From: Codonopsis lanceolata
Lineage: Eukaryota; Streptophyta; Magnoliopsida; Asterales; Campanulaceae
Length of the DNA: 64,000 nt
Reading direction: 5' to 3'
Assembly: GCA_013146195.2 (NCBI GenBank)
Contig: CM028382.1
Location: forward strand, 120,913,023-120,977,022
Notes under the pieces: generated by a model
The model's input: the letters and a program-made list of their open reading frames with translations, nothing else
Database searches by the model: none
What the model was told of the DNA's origin: nothing
Translations under genes and position numbers: made by a program
In this document: piece after piece, positions 43,964 to 55,479 of the stretch
How the letters are laid out: the number at the start of each line of letters is the position of its first letter
Numbering within the stretch: position 1 is the first letter of the stretch

Positions 43964-44880
43964 CTTTACGATATCGCATTCGTCATTGCGGATGCAATGG
44001 ATATTGCATCCGCCTTCATGTCAATGCGATGGATATCGTGATTGTTGCGATGCAATGGATATTGCATCCGCCCTTTCGTCATGCGCGGGATATCGCATTC
44101 CGTGGCGATGCAATGGATATTGCATCCGCTCTTTCAAGGTCAACGCGATGGCGGCTCAACGCTTGCATGCAAATGGATATTGCATTAAATTTGTGCCTGG
44201 CGCAATTAATATTGGCATGCTTTTGTTTTGGCGATGTGCAATGGATATTGCATCCGGTTTTCTCGTTAATGCAATGGATATTAAACGCATTAAGTCCGTG
44301 TCGGCGCAATGCGGATATTAGCTGCTTTTGTTCTCGCAATGCAATGGATATCGGTGATCCGCTTTTTCCTCGTTAATGCAATGGATATTGCATTAAGTTT
44401 TGTGTCGGGTACAATGGATATTGCGCTTTGTTTTTGGCGCAATGGATATTGCATCTGCTTTTTTTCGCAGTATTAATGCAATGGATATTGCATTAAGTTT
44501 GTGTCGGCGCAATGGATAGATGCGTTTTGTTTTGGCGATGCAATGGATATTCCATCCGTTTTCTCGTGTTAATGCAATGGATATTGCATTGGTGTCTGTC
44601 GGCGCAATGGATATTGTGCTTTTGTTCGGATGCAATGGATATTGCATTCTGTGTTAATGCAATGGATATTGCATTGCTGGACGCAATTAATATTGTATTT
44701 TGTTTTGCGATGCAATGGATATCATGACCGCTCGATAATGCAATGTATATTGCATTAAGTTTTGTGTCGACGTGAATGGATATTAAGGCTTGTGTTCCGA
44801 TGCAATGGATATTGGATTCAGTTTTGTGTCAACGCAATGGATATTGCGTTTAGTGTTGCGATGCAGTGGGTTTTACATTT
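43964..44880. repeat. Minisatellite built on TGCAATGGATATTGCA
   Basis: About 22 copies of AATGGATAT, most inside TGCAAT-GGAT-ATTGCA, a palindrome with 6-bp arms, spaced about 30-60 bp. Spacers carry recurring words (TTAAGTTTTGTGTCGGCGCAATGG, GTTTTGTTTTGGCGATG). Open frames through it (AMDIA-type peptides) are products of the repeat. It lies in the 3' UTR of the Tat element that ends in the LTR at 46105. Confidence 0.9.
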
Positions 44881-46104
44881 TGATATGCGCTATTTTCACT
44901 AGTTGGTAATGGATATTACGACTATCTTTCCGCATAATACTTATCTGCATTACAACACAAAACCAAATTCCCCAGCAAGGCCGAACTACGTTTGGTCTGA
45001 TTCCTTGAAAAAGGATACGTAGGCAGCCTACATCAGTAGGTCCGACCATCACAAAAAAAAAGAAAAGAAGAGAATAAATTCCCCAAAGAAGAGTGGCGTA
45101 AATGTCAAAATCACCGGATCCCTGCACCACCCTAAGCAAGAAAAGGTAGTCGTGCATATTCCTACCGACTTTAGAATAATTTCCTTTTAGGAAAGTTTGT
45201 TAAAAAAAAACTTTGTTTTGTTTTTTTAAAATAAAAAAAAAACTCTTTTTCAAAATGAGTTTTGATTTCAAAAACAAAAAAAGAGAGGAATATTTCAAAA
45301 AACAAAAAAAAAGAGGAATACTTCAAAAAACAAAAAAAGAGAGGAATATTTCAAAAATACAAAAAAAGATGAATATTTGAAAAACAAAAAAAAAAGCAGG
45401 GAGAGCGAAGAGAAAGACGAAGGAAAAAGAATATTTTCCACTTCACAATTTTCGAAAATACTTGAATAATGATCAATTTGTCGTGCTCGGCGACGGATCT
45501 TTAGTCGAGCGCAATTTTCTGGATATTTGAAAATTTTTCAATGGGGTTATGTCCGAAACAAGACGGCGATCAAGGCCCGACATAACTTAGAAAATTCTTC
45601 TTAACACGTTTCAACTACAAGGTATTGACCGGTTGAAATGTGGTGGCGTAAAAACATTCAAATCTTCATACCGTATTTGACAACGGTGTTTTGACTGGAA
45701 GAATACGGCTTTTTCGAAAACACAAAAATCTTTTTCCGTTGTGTTCTCGATCGGCTCGCCGAAGGACATGACATCCTCACTTTAGTTGTAGTTTAGGTTT
45801 TGGCCCGAACTACGCTTGGTCGATTTCCTTAATAGGGAATACGTAGGGCGACCTACATTAGTAGGTCCGACCATCAGAGCACATTAAATTCACATCTGCT
45901 TAAAACTTCGATAACTTTTTATGACCGACTAAAAATGTCTAGGTTATAGAGTTTGGATAGCATGTTCACTGTGCATTATAACTGCTACCAATTGCATTCT
46001 CCCGTTCTTAAATGAGCGAAATTGGAGAGTCTCTTGTTTATCAACGATGTTCGTCTACTCAGTAAGCCTTAAGGTTACCCGTAGACTCTATCGTTGAGGG
46101 GCTC
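44881..46104 (+). other. 3' untranslated region of the second Tat element
   Basis: Two copies of a block holding CGAACTACG-TTGGTC-GATT...GGATACGTAGG-AGCCTACAT-AGTAGGTCCGACCATC lie at 44982-45053 and 45811-45877. I recall such blocks from the 3' ends of Tat/Ogre elements. Between them is a four-fold A-rich repeat (GAGGAATATTTCAAAAA, 45283-45390). The end TTGAGGGGCTC (46094-46104) is the likely polypurine tract. Confidence 0.65.
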
Positions 46105-47913
46105 TGTAGACACCCCAATTTCGTACCCACCGTATGTGACATAAAATATCAAGAAGCTGTTAAAACTTAACAAATGTCAAGTTGCGAGAGTCAAAAATGA
46201 AAAAGCGAGAATCGTAATGTGAAGCCGTAGGGGGGTAAAGTGGCAAATTTTGAAACTTCTAAAGCATGCTGTGCTGCACCAAGCCCCCTTGGTGCCGCAC
46301 CAAGGGGTGCATTGGCCGCACCAGCCCTTCCACTGTGCGCTGCTCTCACATTGAAAATGTACAAGTTTTAAAGCGCAAGGTACAAGCGGCCGATGCGGAA
46401 ACAAATCAAGAATTCTGCGCGTCCTCGGTCTCTACTATAAATAGAGACCCCGGCCTCTCATTTCACTGTTCACAGCGATAAAAAATCGCAGCGAAGCTCG
46501 TGCACGATCTTTCAATACAGTTAGTACGAGAGGTGCGAGATAGGTGAGTGGAAGCCCCTATAGTCTCCAAACCCCGTCCAAACTCTGCCAAAATCAAAAC
46601 CCATAGGTTATAAGTGATCCCTAGCCTAGTTGTTATATATCCACCTCACATCCCCAGTCCAGAAATCCCAAAATAAGCCGTTACTCTGCCCGAGTAACGA
46701 GCTAGAAAAGTCAAAAACTAAGTCTAGATTCCGCCCAACTAGAAAGGCCAAAACCTACCCAAATAAAGCTGTCACTCTGCCCGAGTTGATAAGCCCAAAC
46801 TTCAAAAATCAAGCAATCATTCTATCAACACAACAACACACACAAACAACAAAAAGACTCCCTCTCCCTGAAGGACAGACCGAGCACACCGCCGCTCTAA
46901 AAGGTAATACCTTTAAGAGCGTATTTTTATTTCATTTGTATTTTTTGTCTTTTATTTATTTTTCAAAAGTTGTTATTTAAATCCGGCGCAATGTAGCCAA
47001 TATAAGCCGTTGTGCTTTGCCGGATTAGATTAGGAAATATTATGTAAAAGAGCCGTTATAATGGCCAAATACTCTTAAATATGTTTGTAATTATTGGAAG
47101 GAGACGGCTGCGAGTCCGTAAATAATGTAGCCACGAATATATCTGTTTAAATTTCCCTTGTCAAAATAATACCTTATTTATTTGCTAGATAAATATAACA
47201 ATGAGCATACTTCAGCCAAAAACGTTTTGAGACCGAAAGGGCGAGTTGGGTGCCTAGCACCTTCCCAACTCGTAACTTAGCCCCCGAACCCGCTTTCTAA
47301 AATCTCTGGTTTTCTTTTCTGGTTTTCCTTTATTTTTGCCTTAAAATAAAGGTGGCGACTCTAAAACTTTCTGATCCAGTGGGGCCTCGCAACATTCCCT
47401 CTTTGCACTTTCCTGTTCTCCCCTAAAATAGGGAGATACGGGAATGGAGGGGTGATGCATTCCCATATCCTGGTATCCCCTAAACAAGGGATAACTTGAT
47501 GCGGGAAACCCATAGCTCCCATAGTGATCTGATTGGGCCATAAGGCTATTTTTAATAAATCCATAGTGGGGGCGCCGCAATATCCTTTCTTGCACTTCTC
47601 TATTTTCCCCTAAAGAAAACAAGGGAGAATGGGAATGGAAGGGTAATGCATTCCCATATCCTGTTATCCCCGAAATAAGGGATAACTTGACATGAGGAAA
47701 CCATTAGTTCCCATTTTGGATAAAAAATCCACTCAAGGCAACCGAGGCACATTCCAACGTGCTAATATAGACAGCACTCCTCTCGCACTTTGGATTTCGT
47801 CTTCCCCTAAACAAGGGAGGGTGGAACGAGAGCAATGGTGTCCCGCATCCGCACGTACGCGCACCCCTATCCAATGGCGCGCGGGGCGCGGGTCGCACCA
47901 CGGGAACCTCACA
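46105..47913 (+). mobile_element. Second Tat/Ogre-like LTR (3' LTR)
   Basis: 1809 bp, TGTAGACACC...GGAACCTCACA, similar along its length to 8332-10170 but with many substitutions and indels. The polypurine tract before it and the absence of a primer site after it make it a 3' LTR. It lies within the Athila-like element and the flanks differ (GTAGG left of 8332, CTAAG right of 47913), so it belongs to another insertion. Palindrome CCCCTTGGTGC-C-GCACCAAGGGG (46285-46307) has perfect 11-bp arms; TATAAATA is at 46436. Confidence 0.88.
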
Positions 47914-49217
47914 CTAAGCACACTATTAAACCCCCATTCGACTTCGTTTCTATCACCCACATTAACTTAACCCTAAAAGCCTATACACTTTTAGCCTACC
48001 CTTTGAGAGAGTAGGATTGGGTGGGAAATTGATTATGGAGGACCAATTCTTTTTCAGTTAGGCTATTTTTCGGAAAACTTCTTCTTTCCGTCGTCGAAAA
48101 AAAAAGAGAAGAAAAAAAATAGATCGACGAAAAATGAAACGGAAAAAGAAGAGTGTAACAAAGAATCAAATGGAAGCATAGCTTTCAAGAGAAAAATATG
48201 TTAGAAAAATCATACTGATAAGAATGATGTGATATTTTTAGAAGTATATATAGCCCAAAACAAGTTTGGGGGGGGGGGAAGAAGAAAACTGAAAAGTAAC
48301 AGAAACACCCCCATTTGTAGTCTTTGCAAGTCCTAGCCTAAATAGGGAAACATCCTTTTTCTTGGAAGTATGAGGGATAAAAGGGTAATCTTACTCTCTC
48401 ATTTTGAATTCCTTTCCTTTCCTTCATATCCCCCAACACCTTAGCCTTACATTACAAGCTAAATAAAGACCTAATGATCTTCCTGCCAATGCTTGTGTAT
48501 GTTTTCTTTGTTAAGTAGTCATATAGAATTGATCAAACACTTCATGCTCATTATTATCCACCCTAAAGCTCAGTGTGTTAGCATAATCTTAGCTATTACA
48601 AGTAATTGGGATAGGAGAGCATTGTATGTCATACATAGAAGTGCATGGGATGGATGTATAAATCTTTGAAATCCTTGTGATCTTTCTATCTGTAATAGAT
48701 CGAGTTTGGATGGTAGATCTCATAATTCTTAATGCATGATTTTCTATTAAACTTTGATTTTCATATGAATGTGGTGTTTAGCTTAATAAAATTGTTTTAG
48801 TTAAGATATTCTTTAAGACTGGTGATCACACACACACGGAGAAATTAAAAGTAGTAGCAGTTTTAAGAAAAGATCAGTTGGTTTTATATGACTAAGCATG
48901 TATATATGTGGTGAGCATCAAATTGAGACTGCCTTGTATGCCATGCTATATAACTTGAGGTTGAAGCCAAAAAGATTTTTGTTTTATTTTAGTGTAGTTT
49001 TTATATATGCTTTTGTATTTATTTGTTTTTTGTATTTATCTGCATAGTCGAGTCACTCGAAAGAGTCTCCTTGAGTTTGTGGGTTTATAGAGGAGTGTAA
49101 ATAGTGTCACCCTCCAAAAAGATTTTCATTTTGTTAGTTTAGTTAATTAGTTAAATGTTTTTGTATTTATAAGTTTTGTTTACTCGTGGACGAGCAAAGT
49201 TTAAGTTTGGGGGTATT
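47914..49217 (+). other. 3' internal region of the Athila-like element
   Basis: Non-coding in all frames. The final part (TTGTTTACTCGTGGACGAGCAAAG, TTTAAGTTTGGGGGTATT) is the typical lead-in and purine tract of Athila-type 3' LTRs. A G10 run lies at 48268-48277. No env-like or pol frame was recognised. Confidence 0.5.
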
Positions 49218-50560
49218 TGATCGATATATTTTATACGTCAATTTTATATGCTTCTATGATTTAAATTATGCTATTTCACGAGTCTTTTGGCTACTGATAT
49301 ATGTTTTCGGTGACTTTTGTAAGTTTCAAGGTTATTAGTGAAAATATGCCAAACTCCAGGGTTTTAAGTGCAAATTTCAGGAAGGTCCAAAAGAGGAAAA
49401 ATGAAGAAAAAGTGAAGACTGTCGAATCTGGACACCTTGCGGACTCAAGGTGCCTCAAACCTTGCCACCGCAAGGTAGGCAATACGGGTCACAAGGCAGA
49501 AATCAAGAAACCAAAAGGCCAGACACACTGGAGACCTTGCGGACGCAAGGTACTCAACACCTTGTGACCGCAAGGTGGTCAGAACACGTTAAAATCGGAT
49601 TTTCACACAGTGGTTCGATTGGATTACAACTCCCGAGTATATATTGAAGTCAGATGCCGAGAACAAGATATAGAAAATCGGCTGGAAGCAGTCTTAGGTA
49701 GATTTTAGGTAGTTTTTAGATTGTATATCATAATTAGATTTTGTAATTTCAAGTATTGAAGATCAAATCCTGTCTCCAATCATCTCCATGTGCTGTTCAT
49801 TGTCTATGATGAACGAAATCATCCATAATCTAGGAGGTGGGAGGTAACTTGTATCGAATTTATGTCTTAATTCAGAGGTATGTTCATTCAATTCTTGTTG
49901 ATTGTGGTGTTTATTAATCCCTATATTATTTTGCTTTGAACAAATGAATGTAATCGCAAATAATAAAGGCCTAGAGGTGTGGATAACTGCATGACCAATG
50001 TGCATATGTCGTACACTGGCTCACCATCACAATAAATTGGACCTATTGATGCACGAGAGTGATAAGTTAGGATCAAGTTCATACATGATCTAGGTGACAG
50101 ATAGATCATAAATCTAGGTGATAGCTAGATTAAAGTTCTTGTGCTTAGGATATAGAATGGATGAATTTTGCGGGGATGGAGGCTGAACCAATTGTTCAAC
50201 AGACTATATCTATTTTTAGTGAACGAAGCCAAGATATTGAATGATAATTATTATGAATTGAACATAAAGGAGATACAAGTGAAACCCAGAATCCTAGATT
50301 GCCATACACCATAAGGTCTTCATATCTGTAATTACTGCTAATTAGTTAAACATCTAAATATTAATAGTAGAATAGAATTAATAAATATAAAATCCCCCTT
50401 TAGATTAATAATTTACTATCAATAAATTGCACTGTTCGTGCAATACTATTCTATAATAGTCTTGTCCACTTGCAAGGAAAAAGATTAAATAAAACATAGA
50501 TCAAATATCTAAGTAGAAGCCTCAATATCCTTCAGCAGTAAGTTTCTTATTGCATTTATT
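49218..50560 (+). mobile_element. 3' LTR of the Athila-like element (right end uncertain)
   Basis: It starts TGATCGATATATTTTATACG right after the purine tract and matches the 5' LTR fragment at 43651. Four palindromes of the ACCTTG...CAAGGT kind (49433-49577) precede a TATA box (TATATATT, 49638-49645). No second complete LTR exists to define the right end; the LINE fragment begins by about 50565. Confidence 0.65.
49433..49577 (+). promoter_or_regulatory. Two pairs of palindromes in the Athila-like LTR
   Basis: CACCTTG...CAAGGTG (49433-49452), ACCTTGC-CACC-GCAAGGT (49459-49476), ACCTTGCG-GA-CGCAAGGT (49534-49551) and CACCTTG...CAAGGTG (49558-49577). The pair spacing repeats, about 100 bp apart. 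The last one lies about 60 bp before the TATA box. The third has the same 8-bp arms as the Tekay palindrome at 37793. Confidence 0.75.
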
Positions 50561-50564
50561 CTAC

Positions 50565-52680
50565 TATTTGTGGCTGTCCTTCTATATCCCACTTGGCATT
50601 TACAGATGATGTCATCATATTTTCTAATGGTAAAAAGAACTCCATTAAACTTCTTAAGGCAGAGATAAAGCATTATGAAGAGGTTTCAGGTTAGATGGTG
50701 AATGATGCTAAAACTTCTTTCTTCGTCTCCCCTCAAGCTGATCCTAATCGCATTCGAATGTTATCTTCTTTATTTGGTTGTACTCAAGGTGATCTTCCAA
50801 TATACTATCTGGGTTGTCCTCTATATTTTAGAAGAAAAAAGAAGCATTATTTTGATCCTCTCATCTCCAAGTTGCAGAGGCGTATATCCTCCTGGTCTGG
50901 AAATTTTCTTTATTCCGCTGGCCAAATAATTCTTATAAACCATGTGCTTCATTCTATTTCTAGCTACCTGATTGCCTCTATTGATCCCCCCGATCTCAGT
51001 TTGCTTGGCCATTGATAAACTTTGCTCCAATTTCTTTTGGGGTCAAGTGGATGGTAAAAATCGTAGCCATTGAGTTTCATGGAAGACTTGTTGCCGGCCT
51101 AAAGCCGAAGGGGGTCTGGGCATACATATCATGACCGATATTTCCATGGCTTTTGGTGTTAAATTATAATGGAGATTTCGGACCGTAAAAAATCTTTGGT
51201 CTATTTTTCTGAAAGCTCGTTACTGCCATAGAATTCATCTGACTCAAGTGACATCAAAGGGTTCTCATTCCTGGAATCGTATGTTAAAAGCTCAGAGCAT
51301 TGTAGAACCAAACATATTCTGGATTATTGGCAAAGGTCTTTGTTCTCCTTGGTTTGACAAATGGATCGATTTTTGGAAATTTTCTGGATAAACCTCCATT
51401 CTGTTCGAGTTCTACCATTAAAGATCTTCTTGCCTCTCCTCACGGTGATATGCTCCATCTGCCTCCTGCCGCTAAAGATTTAATCCACTCTCAACTCATC
51501 TATATTAATGATTCAGATGACTGTCCTTATTGGTCCATCAATGGCTCGGGGAAGTTTAATCTCTCTTCTGTCTTTCCGCTGATAAGATCTTCACATCCTA
51601 AAATGCTCTCCTCCGACTTTATCTAGCATAAGGCACTGCTATCTCACATTGGCGTTTTCATTTGGCGTCTCTTTGTCCAAAAGCTCCCCATTGATGAACC
51701 CATTTGTCGGAAAGGTATATCTATGGCTTCTAAATGTTCTTGTTGTGAGCAAGGTCATGTTGAGACCTTTTTGCAAGTTTTCCTTCAAAGTTCGACTGCC
51801 TCATCTGTTTGGATGCACTTTCATAATCTTTTTGATGTTCCGGCTCAAGATAGCTCCATTCAGCAAAAATGTTTTTCTTGGTGGCCTCATGGAAAAAGCC
51901 ATTTCCTTCATCCTGCTCCCTTCTGTTATATTATGGCACATTTGGAAATTTCGCAACATGGCTGTTTTTGAGGATCATCGTTTGCCATTGACTGTGATTA
52001 TCAAAAACATTATGTTTGATTTTCAGAATATTCTTCAAGCAGCAGGTTTCCAAATGCCTGTTTTTTCTGGCAGTGCTAGAGTTAAGATTGGACGTCGGAA
52101 GCAAATCTTAATTCATTCTGTTTCTTGGATCAGCCCCTCTTATGGTCGGGTTAAGCTTAATTCTGATGGAGCTAGTCGGGGAAATCCGGGTTTAAGTGGG
52201 GGTGGAGGTATTATTCGTGACTCTATGGGCCGTTGTATCTTTGTGTATTCCCAGTTTTATAATGTTTGTTCGAATATGATTGCCGAGATAAAAGCTCTAT
52301 ACTTTGGTGTTCATTGGCTTTATGTTCATGGGTATCATAATGCGATTATCGAAACTGACTCGAAGGTTATTTTTGACTGCTTCTCTAATGGTCATAATCT
52401 TCCCTGGATTCATTCTTATACTGCTAGAGCTATTCTCCGCTTCCAATCAGAAAGGAATTTCACTTTTTCTCACTGCTTCAGAGAAGCTAACAAGGCAGCA
52501 GACAGTTTGGCCAATCTAGCCTGTGATTCTCACTCTGACATGGATTTCCTCAATTCGTCAGACATCCCTCGTCATATCAGAGGAATTATTTCTCTTGATG
52601 CTTGTAACACTCCTTATATTAGAGTTTCTTAATTTTTTATCTCTTTTCGAGGTTAGGGTCCTCTGTCCTCCCAGTTATAC
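50565..52680 (+). mobile_element. LINE fragment: RT palm end to RNase H, truncated at both ends
   Basis: The 5' end begins inside RT just before SHLAFTDDVIIFSNG, the ADD active-site region, so endonuclease and most of RT are missing. The 3' UTR shares TTTTCGAGGTTAGGGTCCTC with the other LINEs but stops near 52680 without a poly-A tail. No flanking duplication was found. It was probably broken by later rearrangement rather than truncated only at insertion. Confidence 0.82.
50566..52632 (+). pseudogene. LINE ORF2 remnant
   Basis: RT end (FTDDVIIFSNGKKNSIKLLK, stop 50695), thumb (SPQADPNRIRMLSSLFGC, YYLGCPLYFRRKKK, LISKLQRRISSWSG), then several shifts. zf-RVT (51723-51971) has SKCSCCEQGHVETFLQVFLQS. 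After a shift near 51950 the RNase H is open (to 52632): LNSDGASRGNPGLSGGGGII, AEIKALYFGVHWL, IETDSKVIFDC and FREANKAADSLANLA. All catalytic acids of the RNase H appear present, unlike the other two copies. Confidence 0.85.
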
Positions 52681-54256
52681 ATCTACTAAACCAAACTTGG
52701 ACCAGCCTACCTTACACAGAGTGCATCCGAATGCCAAATGAACGGCTTCAATTCCGCTGTGTAATTTGTTATTGTAGGTGGAACATAAGGCAGATGTTGC
52801 ATCAACATAGAGAAAGAGAACAAAAGAAGGCACTGTCAACACAAACTCGCATGAAGATTAGAAACTTTTGTTATTCGTTTGAAAACAAATGATTTGCTTC
52901 TTGTGTAAGTCAATAAGAAAATTTAAAATGACAGCATCGCAAAAAATTATTGTCCCAATGCTTGTATAACTTAAGCCATATATAAATCTTTAAACTTTTA
53001 TTACTATTATAGTTTGCAAAAATAAAACAACCCCAAAATATCATCTTTTCAAAAAAATCACAAAAATTAAAAAAGGAAACAACATCGGCCAGCCGTGTAC
53101 ACAAGGCTCCTGACACTACAGGGTAAGTGCATAGCCAAACCCATAGAAGTAGATAGGCTCACCTCAATTAAATTCCTCAAAAAATCACATAGTTCAACAA
53201 GTTGATTCCTATTTTGCAGCAATCAAGTTCTTCATATTCTAGTTTAATCGGATACAGGAAAGGGCATGGGAATTAAGGGGATGCAGAACAAAGAATTACA
53301 AACCTACATCCAATTCCTTTCGAATCCCTGTCCCCAAGGAGATAACAAATTTAACCATCAATTTATAAAATTACCACTTTTATGAAGCAAAAGATTGCGT
53401 AAAAAGGAAAGAAAATAATCAAAACTCCTAACAAACATATCAAGAAAAGCATCGTTAATCTACCTCACGAAATATGACTTCCTCTCCGAGAAAATGAACC
53501 CACTATTACACACACACACACAAATAAGCAATAGACACATACACTCTCAAGAAGACACATAGATGCACATAATTGGAATAAGATAACTAGAAGAGATGAT
53601 TGATGCATACCTTGTGCGCAATCATTGAAGTATGAATGAAGGCTAGGGTTTTAAAAAGTTTCAGGCTACGTTCATGGAGCTTTAATGTGAGTTCTAGGAG
53701 ATGGGCAGATGGAGGCAGGGGTTCAAGAAACTGTCTAGGGTTTCGTGAATTTGGGGACGATTTCGCTTTCGACTGAGAACAGGCAACCACAGGAAATTTA
53801 GGAGGGTGAGATTTCTCAAAAAAAATGTTAGCTAAAGTTTGACAGTCTATGTAAAATTATTAACTACTCTAATTATACCTTTAATGAGTTTAATTCCCAA
53901 AAACTAGACATTGGGTGTTAACATTGCTAATCTTTATTTTTTACATACATTAACTATTTGTATTTTTACGATACATTATTTTTAAAAAAAATATCAAAGA
54001 AAATAAAACTTCTTTCAACAACTTCTATGAATACATAAGTTGCTTAAAAATTCTATCAAATAATATAACAAACTATTATTTTCAATTAAAATTTTAAAAT
54101 TACAATCGATCAAACTATATCATTCAATATATTAAATGTTAAAACATTTTTTTTGTTGCGAGAGCATCTTAGGTAAGCTTGATCCGAACCCCTGCTCATT
54201 GATCGACTTGCGGGACCACTATCGTTCTTTTCAGACTCGTATGAAATGAAATCTCG
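52681..54256. other. Non-coding region between LINE and MITE
   Basis: An (AC)n run lies at about 53502-53521. On the minus strand, 53790-53613 (GAAACCCTAGACAG..., TTTAAAACCCTAGCC, ending AAG|GTATGC) could be a first exon of a host gene, since AAACCCTAG is common in plant 5' UTRs and a donor follows. No protein family is recognised, and no downstream exon was identified. Confidence 0.3.
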
Positions 54257-54258
54257 TA

Positions 54259-54498
54259 CTACCTCCGTTCCATCCAAAGAGTACATGTATGAAATGTCTA
54301 ATTATTAAGAGATATAAAACTAACATTATAGTTGGTCCTAGTTACAAAAATGTTGAGCATGACCAATATGTTAATATCAAATGTGGAGGGTAAAGTTGAA
54401 ATGTTATGGAGATGATAAATATAATTTTTTAATAGTAGACTTTTAAAGTGAAACATCTCAAAATAATATGGTGGACTCTTTGCCCGAAACGGAGCAAG
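54259..54498. mobile_element. Stowaway-like MITE, 240 bp
   Basis: Inverted ends CTACCTCCGTTCC-ATCCAAAGAGT and ACTCTTTGCCCGAAACGGAGCAAG, flanked by TA on both sides (54257-54258, 54499-54500). The interior is AT-rich and non-coding. CTCCCTCCGTT-type ends with TA duplication are the mark of Stowaway (Tc1/mariner-derived) MITEs. Confidence 0.85.
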
Positions 54499-54559
54499 TA
54501 TTTATTTAACTAGCTAGGATACCAACCGGTAGTGCCAGACCGATAGATAAATTTCAGCA

Positions 54560-55170
54560 GGGTACCTCCTTAAAACGGTGACATTTTTGCAAAATATTAG
54601 GTGGGGTCCCTTTCCCCCTAAGTATAACCGTTCTTCCCTGCTAATTAACCAACACAATTCTCATACCATACCTTCATCTCGTAAAATCTTTACATATCCC
54701 GTCAAACATGCTAACACGGGGATCATCTTCGTATTTTTTCTCAGCGTGGTTTAGGAAAAAAAATGAGCAGTTCCCTCCTTATTAAAATAGTGACGTTTTG
54801 AAGTGAAAAAATAAAAAAATCGGTTTAGTGGGGGTCCCTCTCCCCCTAAGTATAAGCTTACCGTATGCCCTTGCCAACCTGTACAGTTCTCATACCATGC
54901 TAGCATGGGAACCATGCTTGTTTTTTCTCAGCGGGGTCACAAAATTGAGTAGGGTTTGGGGAAAAAAATTGAGCTGGGTCCCTTCTTAAATGGTGACGTT
55001 TTGTAGTGTTGAACGAAATTAGTTCAACGGGGTCCTTTGCCCCCTAAATATAAGCATATAGTCTGTCCGTGTCAACCGATACAATTCTCATACCATGCCC
55101 TCATCTCATCAACTCTATATATATCCCGTCAAGCATGTTGGAAGGGGGACTATATTCGTATTTTTTTCTA
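54560..55170 (+). repeat. Three-copy tandem repeat of about 200-230 bp
   Basis: Each copy has GGGGTCC-TTT/TCT-CCCCCTAAGTATAA (54603, 54833, 55028), a CTCATACCATGC block (54659-54670, 54889-54900, 55087-55098), GTGACGTTTTG and TTTTTTCTCAGCG-GGT. Copies are diverged. No coding potential; origin unknown. Confidence 0.75.
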
Positions 55171-55479
55171 TCATGTACCAATTGATTAGAGCCAGAGCTA
55201 TCAATGGAAGTTGTGATGACGATCTAGATAATTCATTCATGAGCACTTGGAAAAAGGGTTTATTTTGTGTGAATGTGTCTAATCTTTCAAATCTCATTCG
55301 ATATACTCTTTCACTATATGTACCCAAGCTGAGATCTTTGATCCTACTTTATGTACAAAAACAAAGTTCATATATGATATTTTTTAGTCAAAAGGCTAAG
55401 AAGTTATCTCTTTATATTGTGCTAGAGTACAAATGATATACATGAAAGTTATGGTGGGAATCTCCTCAACATATTTTTG

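Noticed and set aside
43734..44376. Long plus-strand frames with repeated AMDIA / NGYCIR peptides
   Set aside because: They run through N's and a minisatellite; the peptide repeat is only a reading of the DNA repeat.
43964..44880. CRISPR-like array
   Set aside because: Regular palindromic repeats, but spacing varies, spacers are related to one another, and this is plant nuclear DNA inside a retroelement.
8332..47913. The LTRs at 8332 and 46105 as one Tat element
   Set aside because: Flanking 5-mers differ (GTAGG and CTAAG), the second LTR lies inside an Athila-like element, and the LTRs differ at many places.
47914..49217. Continuation of the copia RT after the second Tat LTR
   Set aside because: No RT or RNase H motif in any frame; the end matches an Athila-like 3' lead-in instead.
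50695..51030. Host gene on the strand opposite the LINE fragment
   Set aside because: Minus-strand frames mirror the LINE ORF2 and have no family motifs of their own.
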